Below are positions 1-11,859 of a stretch of DNA of 64,000 nucleotides, one piece after another; the stretch's first letter is position 1, and each line of letters starts with the position of its first letter. Origin of the DNA: Pseudoduganella plicata (GTDB taxonomy: Bacteria; Pseudomonadota; Gammaproteobacteria; Burkholderiales; Burkholderiaceae_D); NCBI RefSeq assembly GCF_004421005.1, contig NZ_CP038026.1:2976001-3040000 (forward strand), given 5' to 3'. A model generated the notes under the pieces. That model saw only the letters and a list, made by a program, of their open reading frames with translations. It was not told the origin of the DNA and searched no databases. The position numbers were made by a program, and so were the translations under genes.

Positions 1-112
1 TGCGCACGCTATACCAGAACTGGCCGTCCGCAGCACTGTCGCGCCGCTGCACGGCGGTCCAGCGGGCTTCGTCGGTGGCGAAGTCGTTGCTCGTTGTGGT
101 GGTGACGGTCAT
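1..112 (-). CDS. ada: Ada-type methylphosphotriester/O6-methylguanine repair protein, 5' end only
   Basis: Only the first 37 codons are inside the window; the gene runs off the left edge. The peptide starts MTVTTTTSNDF and contains ARWTAVQRRDSAADGQFWYS. That matches the start of the Ada N-terminal domain, in which a zinc-bound cysteine accepts methyl groups from DNA phosphotriesters. The cysteines lie beyond the edge, so function cannot be confirmed. It is divergent from hutC, with about 130 bp between the two starts. Ada proteins normally activate their own transcription after methylation; no Ada box was identified here. Family assignment is likely but rests on a short match. Confidence 0.6.
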   Translation of the reverse strand, partial: MTVTTTTSNDFATDEARWTAVQRRDSAADGQFWYSVR

Positions 113-186
113 CGGGTTTCCCTCGCAGATGTTCGATGCATCCATATTATGGCGCCGCCGTGACCCGGACACTCCGCCGCTTGCTT

Positions 187-214
187 TTGAATTCGTCCGG
201 GCCGATGCTAGAAT
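187..214 (+). promoter_or_regulatory. Probable sigma70 promoter of hutC
   Basis: TTGAAT (187-192), a 16-bp spacer and TAGAAT (209-214). Transcription would begin near 221. That is downstream of the ATG at 205, so the TTG at 241 is favoured as the hutC start. Confidence 0.5.
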
Positions 215-240
215 CGCCCCACCCCGCAGCGGAGACCAGT

Positions 241-987
241 TTGGACGCACAGCCAGCAATAGAGAACATCGACACCAGTATCCCCGTCTTCCAGCGCATC
301 AAGGACTTCCTGACGGCGCAGATCGCGGCCGGCCACTGGAAGGAAGGCGACGTGATCCCGTCGGAGCAGGCGCTGGTGCGGCAGTTCGGCGTGTCGCGCA
401 TGACGGTCAACCGCGCCGTGCGCGAGCTCACGGCCGAAGCCGTGCTGACCCGGCGCCAGGGCTCGGGCACCTTTGTCGCACCGCAAAAATACCAGGCCAC
501 GCTGCTGCAGATCCGCAGCATCGCCGACGAAGTGCGGTCCCGTGGCCACGTGCACCGCAGCAGCCTGCAGTTGCTGGAGCAAAGCGCCGCCAGCGAGCTG
601 CTGGCCAAGCAGTTCGAGCTGCCGGCCGGCCTGGCACTGTTCCATTCGATCATCGTCCACTACGAGAACGGCGTGCCGATCCAGGTGGAGGACCGCTGGG
701 TCAATCCGCAATGCGCACCGGCCTACATGGAGCAGGACTTCACCCGCGTCACCCCGAACGAATACCTGGTGGCGGCCGCGCCGCTGCAGGGCGCCAGCTA
801 CAGCCTGGAGGCGCTGGCGGCGCCGCGCGACATTGCCGACATGCTGGCGATGGACGCGCGCCAGCCCTGCCTCGTGCTGCGGCGCCAGACCCGCTCGGGC
901 GGCAGGGTCGCATCCATCGTGACGATGTGGCATCCCGGCCACCGCTACCAGTTTGCCGGCAGCGTCAGCACCGGCAAGGAAGCATGA
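241..987 (+). CDS. hutC: HutC-family histidine utilisation repressor (GntR/UTRA)
   Basis: A cytoplasmic transcription factor of the GntR family, HutC subfamily. In characterised relatives it represses the histidine degradation (hut) operon and is released by urocanate. A winged helix fills the N-terminal third (RIKDFL...PSEQALVRQFGVSRMTVNRAV, then RRQGSGTF). A UTRA effector domain follows, from about residue 85 to the end (HYENGVPIQVEDRWVNP is typical). The frame is open from 136 and has an ATG at 205. TTG 241 is preferred because a GGAGA lies about 6 nt upstream, the promoter -10 covers the ATG 205 region, and the resulting 248 residues fit the family. No hut catabolic genes lie in the window, so its target operon must be elsewhere or to the left. 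Confidence 0.85.
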   Translation: MDAQPAIENIDTSIPVFQRIKDFLTAQIAAGHWKEGDVIPSEQALVRQFGVSRMTVNRAVRELTAEAVLTRRQGSGTFVAPQKYQATLLQIRSIADEVRSRGHVHRSSLQLLEQSAASELLAKQFELPAGLALFHSIIVHYENGVPIQVEDRWVNPQCAPAYMEQDFTRVTPNEYLVAAAPLQGASYSLEALAAPRDIADMLAMDARQPCLVLRRQTRSGGRVASIVTMWHPGHRYQFAGSVSTGKEA

Positions 988-1086
988 CCCTTCACCGGGC
1001 TTCGATGCTATAGTTGACCCGACCCCAGTGGCCGGGTTACGGCCGGGTCCCAGCCCCGGTTGGCTGCCGGTTTGAAAGGGAAGCAC

Positions 1087-5739
<4,653 letters not shown>

Positions 5740-5740
5740 T

Positions 5741-6181
5741 ATGGATACCGCCCTCAGGATTCTGCTGCTCGACGACGATACGTTCATGCTGGAACTGCTG
5801 ACGGAAATGCTCGATGGCCTGGGTTACCGCAACGTGCGCGCCGAGAGCGACGCACGGGCCGCGCTGGTCGCGTTGCCCGAGTTCGCGCCGGACTTGCTGA
5901 TCTGCGACCTGTCGATGCCGGAAATGGACGGCATCGAATACCTGCGCGCCGCGGCCGAGGCGAAGTTCAAAGGCGGCGTTGTGTTGCTGTCCGGCATGGA
6001 CAGCGGCATCCTGCGCGCGGCCGAAACGCTGGCAATGGCCGAGGGCCTGACAATCCTTGGCGCGTGCAGCAAACCGGTCCCCCGCACGGCGCTTGCGAAG
6101 CTGCTGGAGCAGGCTGCCCGGCAGCGTCAGAGCCTGGTCGAGACAGGCGTCAGGCCGGCGGCACACGGCGACGCAAAATAG
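5741..6181 (+). CDS. Single-domain response regulator
   Basis: A 146-residue receiver protein. It has the acidic pocket LLLDDD near the N terminus, the phospho-acceptor Asp in LLICDLSMPEMDG, and the conserved Lys in CSKPV. After the receiver there are only about 20 residues, with no DNA-binding or enzymatic output domain. It probably acts as a phosphate shuttle or by protein contact. The ATG follows the kinase stop codon with a single base between them, so the two are translationally coupled and the preceding hybrid kinase is the obvious partner. ATG 5741 is preferred over the TTG at 5723 inside the kinase gene because the family start (ALRILLLDDD) falls directly after it. Confidence 0.85.
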   Translation: MDTALRILLLDDDTFMLELLTEMLDGLGYRNVRAESDARAALVALPEFAPDLLICDLSMPEMDGIEYLRAAAEAKFKGGVVLLSGMDSGILRAAETLAMAEGLTILGACSKPVPRTALAKLLEQAARQRQSLVETGVRPAAHGDAK

Positions 6182-6343
6182 GTTATTATTTGATCCATTC
6201 CCGCCTGATTCCCACTTGCAACGTGCATTGAATTAGCGTGCGCCGTCTCCATCTGCCCTGTATATCCTGGGGATGACGACGAGGTGCCGCTTCGCCGTAC
6301 GTTGCCAGGCAACCTTAATCCATCCTCCTGACGAGGCAAAAAC

Positions 6344-6670
6344 ATGAGCGACAACATCAAACACATTACCGACGCATCGTTCGAAGCGGACGTGCTGAAG
6401 TCCGACCGTCCTGTGCTGGTCGATTTCTGGGCAGAGTGGTGCGGCCCTTGCAAGAGCATCGCCCCGATCCTGGAAGAAGTGGCCAAGGAATATGACGGCA
6501 AGCTGACGATCGCCAAGCTGGACGTGGACGCCAACCAGGCCGTGCCGGGCAAGTTCGGCATCCGCGGCATCCCGACCCTGATTCTGTTCAAGAACGGTGT
6601 CCCGGCTGCACAAAAAGTCGGCGCGATGGCAAAAGGCCAACTGACCTCTTTCATCGACAGCAATATTTGA
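6344..6670 (+). CDS. trxA: Thioredoxin 1
   Basis: A 108-residue cytoplasmic thioredoxin. It reduces protein disulfides and is recycled by thioredoxin reductase with NADPH. The redox site is W32-C33-G34-P35-C36 in [11 protein letters not shown], and the cis-proline loop is [10 protein letters not shown]. Length and motif order are those of canonical TrxA, with no extra domains. It lies directly upstream of rho in the same direction, an arrangement common in proteobacteria. The 160 bp before it hold no gene; the sequence there is comparatively AT-rich around 6180-6195, but no convincing promoter hexamers were assigned. Confidence 0.97.
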   Translation: MSDNIKHITDASFEADVLKSDRPVLVDFWAEWCGPCKSIAPILEEVAKEYDGKLTIAKLDVDANQAVPGKFGIRGIPTLILFKNGVPAAQKVGAMAKGQLTSFIDSNI

Positions 6671-6807
6671 GTAATATAGGCGGTGCTGCGCCCGCAGCGC
6701 TGCCTGCCTGGCGGGGATCGAGGCTCCAGCCCTTTCCCTTATGACAATTTAGTCCACGCAGTTCCCTCCCCTACCTTACTTTCCCGTCACGGGACACTCA
6801 AACACCT

Positions 6808-8070
6808 ATGCATCTATCTGAATTAAAGGCCCTCCACGTTTCGGCGTTGCTGGAAATGGCTATCGGTCTGGATATCGACAATGCTGCGCGCCTGCGCAAG
6901 CAGGAACTGATGTTCGCCATCCTGAAGAAGCGCGCCAAGTCCGGCGAGCAGATCTTCGGCGACGGTGCCCTGGAAGTGCTGCCGGACGGCTTCGGCTTCC
7001 TGCGCTCGCCCGATGCCAGCTACATGGCCTCCACGGACGACATCTATATCTCTCCTTCCCAGATCCGCCGCTTCAACCTGCACACGGGCGATTCGATCGA
7101 AGGCGAAGTGCGTACGCCGAAAGACGGCGAACGTTACTTTGCGCTGGTCAAGGTAGACAAGGTCAACGGCGAATCGCCGGAAGCCTCGAAGCACCGCATC
7201 CTGTTTGAGAACCTGACGCCGCTGCACCCGAACGAGCCGCTGCGCCTGGAGCGCGAGATGAACGGCGCGGAAAACATCACCGGCCGTATCGTCGACCTGA
7301 TCGCCCCGATCGGCAAGGGCCAGCGCGGCCTGCTGGTGGCGTCGCCGAAGTCCGGTAAATCCGTGATGCTGCAGCACATCGCCCACGCCATCACGGCCAA
7401 CCACCCCGACGTCACGCTGATCGTGCTGCTGATCGACGAACGTCCGGAAGAGGTGACGGAAATGCAGCGCTCGGTGCGCGGCGAAGTCGTCGCCTCGACC
7501 TTCGACGAACCGGCCACCCGCCACGTGCAGGTCGCCGAGATGGTCATGGAAAAGGCCAAGCGCCTGGTCGAGATGAAGAAGGACGTCGTGATCCTGCTGG
7601 ACTCGATCACCCGCCTGGCCCGCGCCTACAATACCGTCATCCCGGCCTCCGGCAAGGTGCTGACGGGTGGTGTGGACGCCAACGCGCTGCAGCGTCCGAA
7701 GCGTTTCTTCGGCGCCGCGCGTAACATCGAGGAAGGCGGCTCGCTGACGATCATCGCCACCGCCCTGATCGAAACGGGCTCGCGCATGGACGACGTCATC
7801 TACGAAGAATTCAAGGGTACCGGCAACATGGAGGTGCACCTGGAGCGCCGCCTGGCCGAGAAGCGCGTCTACCCGGCCATCAACCTGAACAAGTCGGGCA
7901 CCCGCCGCGAAGAACTGCTGATCAAGCCGGACCAGCTACAGAAGATCTGGATCCTGCGCAAGCTGCTGTACTCGATGGACGAGATCGAAGCGATGGAGTT
8001 CATCCTCGACAAGATGCGCGCCACGAAGACGAACACGGAGTTCTTCGACATGATGCGCAGAGGCGGCTAA
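6808..8070 (+). CDS. rho: Transcription termination factor Rho
   Basis: A 420-residue hexameric RNA helicase that terminates transcription at unstructured C-rich RNA. An N-terminal helical Rho_N segment ([17 protein letters not shown]) is followed by the cold-shock-like primary RNA-binding domain ([26 protein letters not shown]). The ATPase domain carries the Walker [11 protein letters not shown], the Walker B region [16 protein letters not shown] and the secondary-site loop [18 protein letters not shown]. It is full length, with none of the insertions seen in some actinobacterial forms. The 137-nt leader after trxA could carry Rho autoregulation; this is not shown by the sequence. The last 75 bp of the gene are duplicated about 250 bp downstream (see the repeat at 7993-8447). 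Confidence 0.98.
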   Translation: MHLSELKALHVSALLEMAIGLDIDNAARLRKQELMFAILKKRAKSGEQIFGDGALEVLPDGFGFLRSPDASYMASTDDIYISPSQIRRFNLHTGDSIEGEVRTPKDGERYFALVKVDKVNGESPEASKHRILFENLTPLHPNEPLRLEREMNGAENITGRIVDLIAPIGKGQRGLLVASPKSGKSVMLQHIAHAITANHPDVTLIVLLIDERPEEVTEMQRSVRGEVVASTFDEPATRHVQVAEMVMEKAKRLVEMKKDVVILLDSITRLARAYNTVIPASGKVLTGGVDANALQRPKRFFGAARNIEEGGSLTIIATALIETGSRMDDVIYEEFKGTGNMEVHLERRLAEKRVYPAINLNKSGTRREELLIKPDQLQKIWILRKLLYSMDEIEAMEFILDKMRATKTNTEFFDMMRRGG

Positions 8071-8140
8071 AGCCGCAAGGCGCCAGGGAGATCGGCCTTG
8101 CAAGGCCGCTCGCTTGCGCAGGCGCGGGCCAGGGCCCGCG

Positions 8141-8197
8141 AAAAACCGGTGACAGGCTCCTATTTCCAGCGGAAATAGGAGCCTGTCACCGGTTTTT
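8141..8197. repeat. Perfect 27-bp-arm palindrome of the GGTGACAGGCTCC family
   Basis: Arms 8141-8167 and 8171-8197 are perfectly complementary around a 3-base loop (AGC). The outer ends are A- and T-runs, so transcripts from rho would form a long hairpin followed by U residues. It can serve as the rho terminator and looks like a mobile or dispersed intergenic repeat. The core recurs at 8331-8411, 32242-32273, 33693-33847 and 44785-44910. Confidence 0.9.
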
Positions 8198-8330
8198 TTC
8201 GTTCTCGCCGATGACCGCACCCGGCTTTTGCTATACGAAAGCCATGGAGTTCATCCTCGACAAGATGCGCGCCACGAAGACGAACACGGAGTTCTTCGAC
8301 ACGATGCGCAGAGGCGGGACAAGTCCCCAC

Positions 8331-8411
8331 AAAAAACCGGTGCCAGGCTCCTGATTCCGCTGGAAGCAGGAGCCTGGCACCGGTTTTTTGGAGCCTGGCA
8401 CCGGTTTTTTT
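8331..8411. repeat. Second palindromic repeat copy with an extra half unit
   Basis: Arm 8331-8358 and arm 8362-8389 pair imperfectly in the distal part. A further half unit (GGAGCCTGGCACCGG plus T-run) follows at 8390-8411. This copy has GGTGCCAGG where the first has GGTGACAGG. Confidence 0.8.
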
Positions 8412-8422
8412 CCTTCTCGCCG

Positions 8423-8450
8423 ATGACCGCACCCGTTTTTTTGCTATAAT
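8423..8450 (+). promoter_or_regulatory. Promoter of rpmE2
   Basis: ATGACC (8423-8428), a 16-bp spacer and a perfect TATAAT (8445-8450). It gives a leader of about 95 nt before the rpmE2 start. A degenerate copy of the same promoter lies at about 8211-8235. Confidence 0.6.
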
Positions 8451-8550
8451 CCCCGGCTGTTTTTAACCCCGGCAAGTGAGCGGCAATCGGGTCAAGAAGC
8501 TGTGCGACCGACGAAGTGCTGTTTGGCTACCAACCATTTGAGAGAAACAC

Positions 8551-8820
8551 ATGAAAGCCGATACCCATCCAGAATACCGCGAAGTTGTTTTCCACGACCT
8601 GTCGTGCGATTTCAAGTTCGTTACCCGTTCGACGATCCAGACCCGCGAAAAAATCACCCACGAAGGTAAAGAATACCCTCTGGTGAAGATCGAGGTTTCC
8701 TCGGAATCGCACCCGTTCTTCACGGGCCAGCACAAGATCGTCGACACCGCCGGTCGCGTCGAGAAGTTCCGCCAGAAGTTCGGCAAAGTCGGTTCGAAGA
8801 CCGCCGTCGCCGCAGGTTAA
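8551..8820 (+). CDS. rpmE2: 50S ribosomal protein L31 type B
   Basis: An 89-residue ribosomal protein ([23 protein letters not shown] ... [26 protein letters not shown]). It is the type-B paralogue: the CxxC zinc-binding pair of type-A L31 is absent and only one cysteine remains. Type-B L31 replaces the zinc form under zinc limitation in several bacteria; in betaproteobacteria it is often the only L31. No Zur box was recognised in the leader. It has its own promoter (8423-8450) and a strong terminator directly after the stop, so it is monocistronic. Confidence 0.96.
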   Translation: MKADTHPEYREVVFHDLSCDFKFVTRSTIQTREKITHEGKEYPLVKIEVSSESHPFFTGQHKIVDTAGRVEKFRQKFGKVGSKTAVAAG

Positions 8821-8833
8821 TTTCCTGTTTGCG

Positions 8834-8863
8834 AAAAAAAGGCAGCTGCGGCTGCCTTTTTTT
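8834..8863 (+). terminator. Rho-independent terminator of rpmE2
   Basis: GGCAGC (8841-8846), loop TGCG, GCTGCC (8851-8856), flanked by seven A and followed by seven T. It lies 14 bp after the rpmE2 stop. Confidence 0.92.
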
Positions 8864-8912
8864 ATTGTTATCGCCGATACTCCTGTTTCCATCGGTAAGT
8901 CCCCCGTGAGTT

Positions 8913-10625
8913 ATGAAGCCTGTCCGTCTCCCCGCCTCCGCCACCCTTGCCCTGCCCCGCTGGGCCCTGTTCGCCCTGGCCCTGCTGTACATCCTGCCGG
9001 GCGTAATCGGACGGGAGCCGTGGAAGAACGACGACGCGGCCAGCTTCGGCGTCATGTGGACCATGGCGCACGGCACCTGGCAGGACTGGCTTTGGCCGAA
9101 CATCGCCGGCATGTCGATGCCCGAGGAAGGTCCGCTGATGTTCTGGCTGGGCGCGCTGTGCATCAAGCTGTTCGGCGGCCTGCTGGGCGACGTGCTGGCG
9201 GCACGCATTGCCACCATCGGTATCTTCCTGCTGAGTGCGCTGTCGCTGTGGTACACCACCTTCAATCTGGGCCGCCGCCCCGAAGCCCAGCCGCTCAAGC
9301 TGGCGTTCGGCGGCCAGCCCGAGCCCGACGACTTCGGCCGCACGCTGGCCGACGCCGCCCTGCTGATCTATCTCGGCTGCCTGGGCCTGCTGCAGCACAG
9401 CCATGAGACGACGGTCGAGCCGCTGCTGACGGCGCTGCTGGCGCTGACGCTGTACCGCTCGGTGCGCTACATGGAGCGCCCCTGCCTGCGCAACGCGTCC
9501 CTGATCGGCCTGGCGCTCGGCCTGATGACGCTCACCCGCGGCTGGGTGCCGCCCGCCGCCCTGCTGGTGGCACTGTTCATCTGCACGCGTTTCCTCGCCA
9601 TCCCCGCCCTGCGCACGCTGTCGCACCTGCTGCTGTCGCTGGGCGTCGCGGCCGCCGTCACGCTGCCGTGGGCCGTGCCCGCCTTCCTGACGCATCCTTA
9701 CGGCCAGGCCCCGCTGACGGCATGGATGGCCTGGAACGCGTCGCAGATCGGCCTGCCGAACCTGCGCGCCGTGCAGACGTTCCTGCGCGACGGCGTCTGG
9801 TTCTTCTGGCCGGCGTGGCCGTTTGCGCTGTGGGCCGCGTATGCATGGCGCCGCCAGAGCAATCTGCTGCACATCGTGGTGCCGACGACCTTCGTGACGA
9901 TCGCCTCGCTGCTGCTGCTGCTGCATCCGGCACCGGACCATGCGCAGCTGCTGATGCTGATCCCGCCGCTGGCCATCATGGCCGCGTTCGGCCTGCTGAC
10001 CGTGCAGCGCGGCGCCATCAACGCCATCGACTGGTTCTCCGTCATGGTACTGACCCTGGGCGCGGCCCTGCTGTGGATTTTCTGGTATGCCCAGCTGACC
10101 GGCTGGCCGCCGAAGCCGGCCCACAACGTGCTCAAGCTGATTCCCGGCTACGTGCCGGAGGCGAACTGGCTGGCCGCCATTGTCGCGGCAGGCGCCACCC
10201 TGGGCTGGTTCCTGCTGGTGCACTGGCGCGTGTCGCGCCGGCCTTCGGTGCTGTGGCGCGCTGTCGTGCTGTCCTCCGGGGGCGTGATCCTGATCTGGAT
10301 CCTGCTGATGACGCTGTTCCTGCCGCACACCAACTACAGCAAGAGCTACGCCACCGTCGCGCGCCAGGCCGCGGCGGCCCTCCCGGCCGATACCGATTGC
10401 GTAATGAGCAATGCCGGTCCGCCGCAGCGCGCATCGTTCGCCTACTTCGGCAAGCTGCCGTTCAGCGGCGTCGGCCAGCGCGACTGCAAGGTGCTGTTGT
10501 GGCAGGAGGCCACCCGCTCCCCGGTGCGTGCCAAACTGCCGCCCGGCAAATGGACAGTCCTGTGGGAAGGCCGCCGCGCCAGCGACCGCAGCGAACGCTT
10601 CCGCCTGTTGCGCCGCGTCCCCTGA
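8913..10625 (+). CDS. Membrane glycosyltransferase, ArnT/PMT (GT39-83) type
   Basis: A 570-residue inner-membrane protein with about ten hydrophobic helices. The first periplasmic loop carries the acidic pair typical of polyprenyl-phosphate-sugar dependent transferases (REPWKNDDAASFG), as in ArnT and protein mannosyltransferases. These enzymes move a sugar from a lipid-phosphate donor to lipid A, a glycan or a protein on the periplasmic side. A soluble tail of about 90 residues follows the last helix. The acceptor cannot be read from the sequence, and no arn genes adjoin it. It begins about 50 bp after the rpmE2 terminator with a weak ribosome-binding site and is followed by an independent promoter, so it is probably transcribed alone. 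Confidence 0.75.
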   Translation: MKPVRLPASATLALPRWALFALALLYILPGVIGREPWKNDDAASFGVMWTMAHGTWQDWLWPNIAGMSMPEEGPLMFWLGALCIKLFGGLLGDVLAARIATIGIFLLSALSLWYTTFNLGRRPEAQPLKLAFGGQPEPDDFGRTLADAALLIYLGCLGLLQHSHETTVEPLLTALLALTLYRSVRYMERPCLRNASLIGLALGLMTLTRGWVPPAALLVALFICTRFLAIPALRTLSHLLLSLGVAAAVTLPWAVPAFLTHPYGQAPLTAWMAWNASQIGLPNLRAVQTFLRDGVWFFWPAWPFALWAAYAWRRQSNLLHIVVPTTFVTIASLLLLLHPAPDHAQLLMLIPPLAIMAAFGLLTVQRGAINAIDWFSVMVLTLGAALLWIFWYAQLTGWPPKPAHNVLKLIPGYVPEANWLAAIVAAGATLGWFLLVHWRVSRRPSVLWRAVVLSSGGVILIWILLMTLFLPHTNYSKSYATVARQAAAALPADTDCVMSNAGPPQRASFAYFGKLPFSGVGQRDCKVLLWQEATRSPVRAKLPPGKWTVLWEGRRASDRSERFRLLRRVP

Positions 10626-10673
10626 CGACGCTGCATGTCCGCAACGCCTGTCAGACCTGACGGGTGCGGTGCC

Positions 10674-10702
10674 TTGCTGCCTGCAAGCCGATCCGCTATG
10701 CT
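10674..10702 (+). promoter_or_regulatory. Probable promoter of the solute-binding protein gene
   Basis: TTGCTG (10674-10679), 17-bp spacer, TATGCT (10697-10702). The start codon at 10731 lies about 20 nt after the expected transcription start. Confidence 0.5.
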
Positions 10703-10730
10703 AAGGTAGTTATTGCCTTGGTGAATGATT

Positions 10731-11525
10731 ATGTGGAAAGCGGCAGCGGCCCTCGCTGTACTGGTGGTCTCGGGCGGCGCCCTGGCGGGCGGTGCGATCG
10801 GCCCCACTGCGGAAATGCGTCCCGGCCCGTCGTTCGCCCAATGGCCCGCGCTTGTCCTGACGGGCGAGAACACGCCGCCTTCCAGCATGCTGGTCAACGG
10901 GTGGCCCACCGGCTACCAGACCGACAAGATGCATGCGCTGCTGCAGCGTGCCGGCGTCCCCTACCGCATCGATATCGTGCCGTGGAAGCGGGCTTATGTC
11001 ATGGCCCAGCGCGAGCCAAACACGTGCGTCTACTCGACCACCCGCACGCCCGAGCGGGAAAAGCAGTTCAAATGGATCGGTCCCATCAACAGCACGGACT
11101 GGATACTTCTTGGCCGCGCGGGCCAGCAGTACCGGCTACGCTCGCTCGACGATGCCCGTTCGCTGCGCATCGGCACCTATAACGGCGACGCCCGCGGCGA
11201 ATACCTGCGCGGCCGCGGCTTCATAGTCGATGCGACCCAGAACGACATGGCAAACCAGCAAAAGCTGCTGCTCAACCGGATCGACCTGTGGGCCGTGTCC
11301 GTCCGTACCGACAGCGCTATGCTGGAACGGCTGACCCTGGGCGGCAAGATCGTCCCCGTGCTGACCTTTAACAAAGTCCAGCTCTATCTCGCCTGCAATC
11401 CCTCCGTTCCCGATGCCCTCGTCGAGCGCCTGAACGCCACGTTCGAGACGCTGCGGCGCGACGGCACGCTGAGCCGGATCGACCGCGATTACAACGACCG
11501 CGAAGACCGCTCCATGCAGAAGTAA
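10731..11525 (+). CDS. Periplasmic substrate-binding protein, SBP_bac_3-like, orphan
   Basis: 264 residues. A signal peptide (MWKAAAALAVLVVSGGALAGG) is followed by a family-3 solute-binding fold of the kind seen in polar amino-acid ABC transporters and in YnzC/TcyA-like sensors. The region NGWPTGYQTDKMHALLQRAGVPY is the usual first lobe, and CVYSTTRTPEREKQFKWIGPI the hinge region. There are no ABC permease or ATPase genes beside it. It may serve a remote transporter or act alone; many Oxalobacteraceae carry such orphan proteins, and the ligand is unknown. ATG 10731 is favoured over ATG 10725 because GGTGA sits at a better distance. Confidence 0.75.
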   Translation: MWKAAAALAVLVVSGGALAGGAIGPTAEMRPGPSFAQWPALVLTGENTPPSSMLVNGWPTGYQTDKMHALLQRAGVPYRIDIVPWKRAYVMAQREPNTCVYSTTRTPEREKQFKWIGPINSTDWILLGRAGQQYRLRSLDDARSLRIGTYNGDARGEYLRGRGFIVDATQNDMANQQKLLLNRIDLWAVSVRTDSAMLERLTLGGKIVPVLTFNKVQLYLACNPSVPDALVERLNATFETLRRDGTLSRIDRDYNDREDRSMQK

Positions 11526-11859
11526 CACTTGTAAAACCGAATAGACAACTCGCAATTGCCAGAGTAAAAAGGTGTTGCAGGGCACTCTTTTTTCTTGAGG
11601 AAACTAAAGACAAAGGTTGTGGACGGCGGTATAGTCCACATATACGTTACGTTGCCGCTCGGCATTGAGGGACAAGCCCTTATCGGAACACAAGCTGCAC
11701 CCCAAGCAGCGTCCATGCACAGCGACACGACTTCCCGGCAGTGCCCTGTCAACCGCACGCCGGCATCCGAGGTCTGAGCTGAAGCGCCACGCCAACGCGC
11801 CCCGGCCCATCCTGTTGTACCGACATCCGATCTAATTGCTTGTCTATTGAGTCTGCCTA
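11526..11859. other. Intergenic region, 334 bp, no gene recognised
   Basis: Short open frames occur on both strands (for example 11595-11777) but have TTG starts, no ribosome-binding site and no recognisable similarity. The segment 11580-11650 is AT-richer than its surroundings. No terminator hairpin with a T-run was found after the solute-binding protein gene. Confidence 0.5.

Larger units (their letters stand above)
7993..8447. repeat. Partial tandem duplication: rho 3' end plus palindrome plus promoter box
   Basis: Positions 7993-8067 (end of rho) recur at 8244-8318 with one mismatch in 75. A 22-bp stretch around the rpmE2 -35 region (8414-8435) recurs exactly at 8202-8223. Between these shared blocks each copy carries a version of the GGCTCC palindrome. 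The order 'rho end, palindrome, promoter box' thus occurs twice, from 7993 to 8235 and from 8244 to 8447. The downstream rho piece cannot be translated as part of rho. The upstream promoter copy has TATACG where the functional copy has TATAAT. Confidence 0.85.

Noticed and set aside
11595-11777. 60-codon open frame before the FtsH-like gene
   Set aside because: TTG start without ribosome-binding site, no hydrophobic or domain pattern, and overlapped by an equally weak minus-strand frame.
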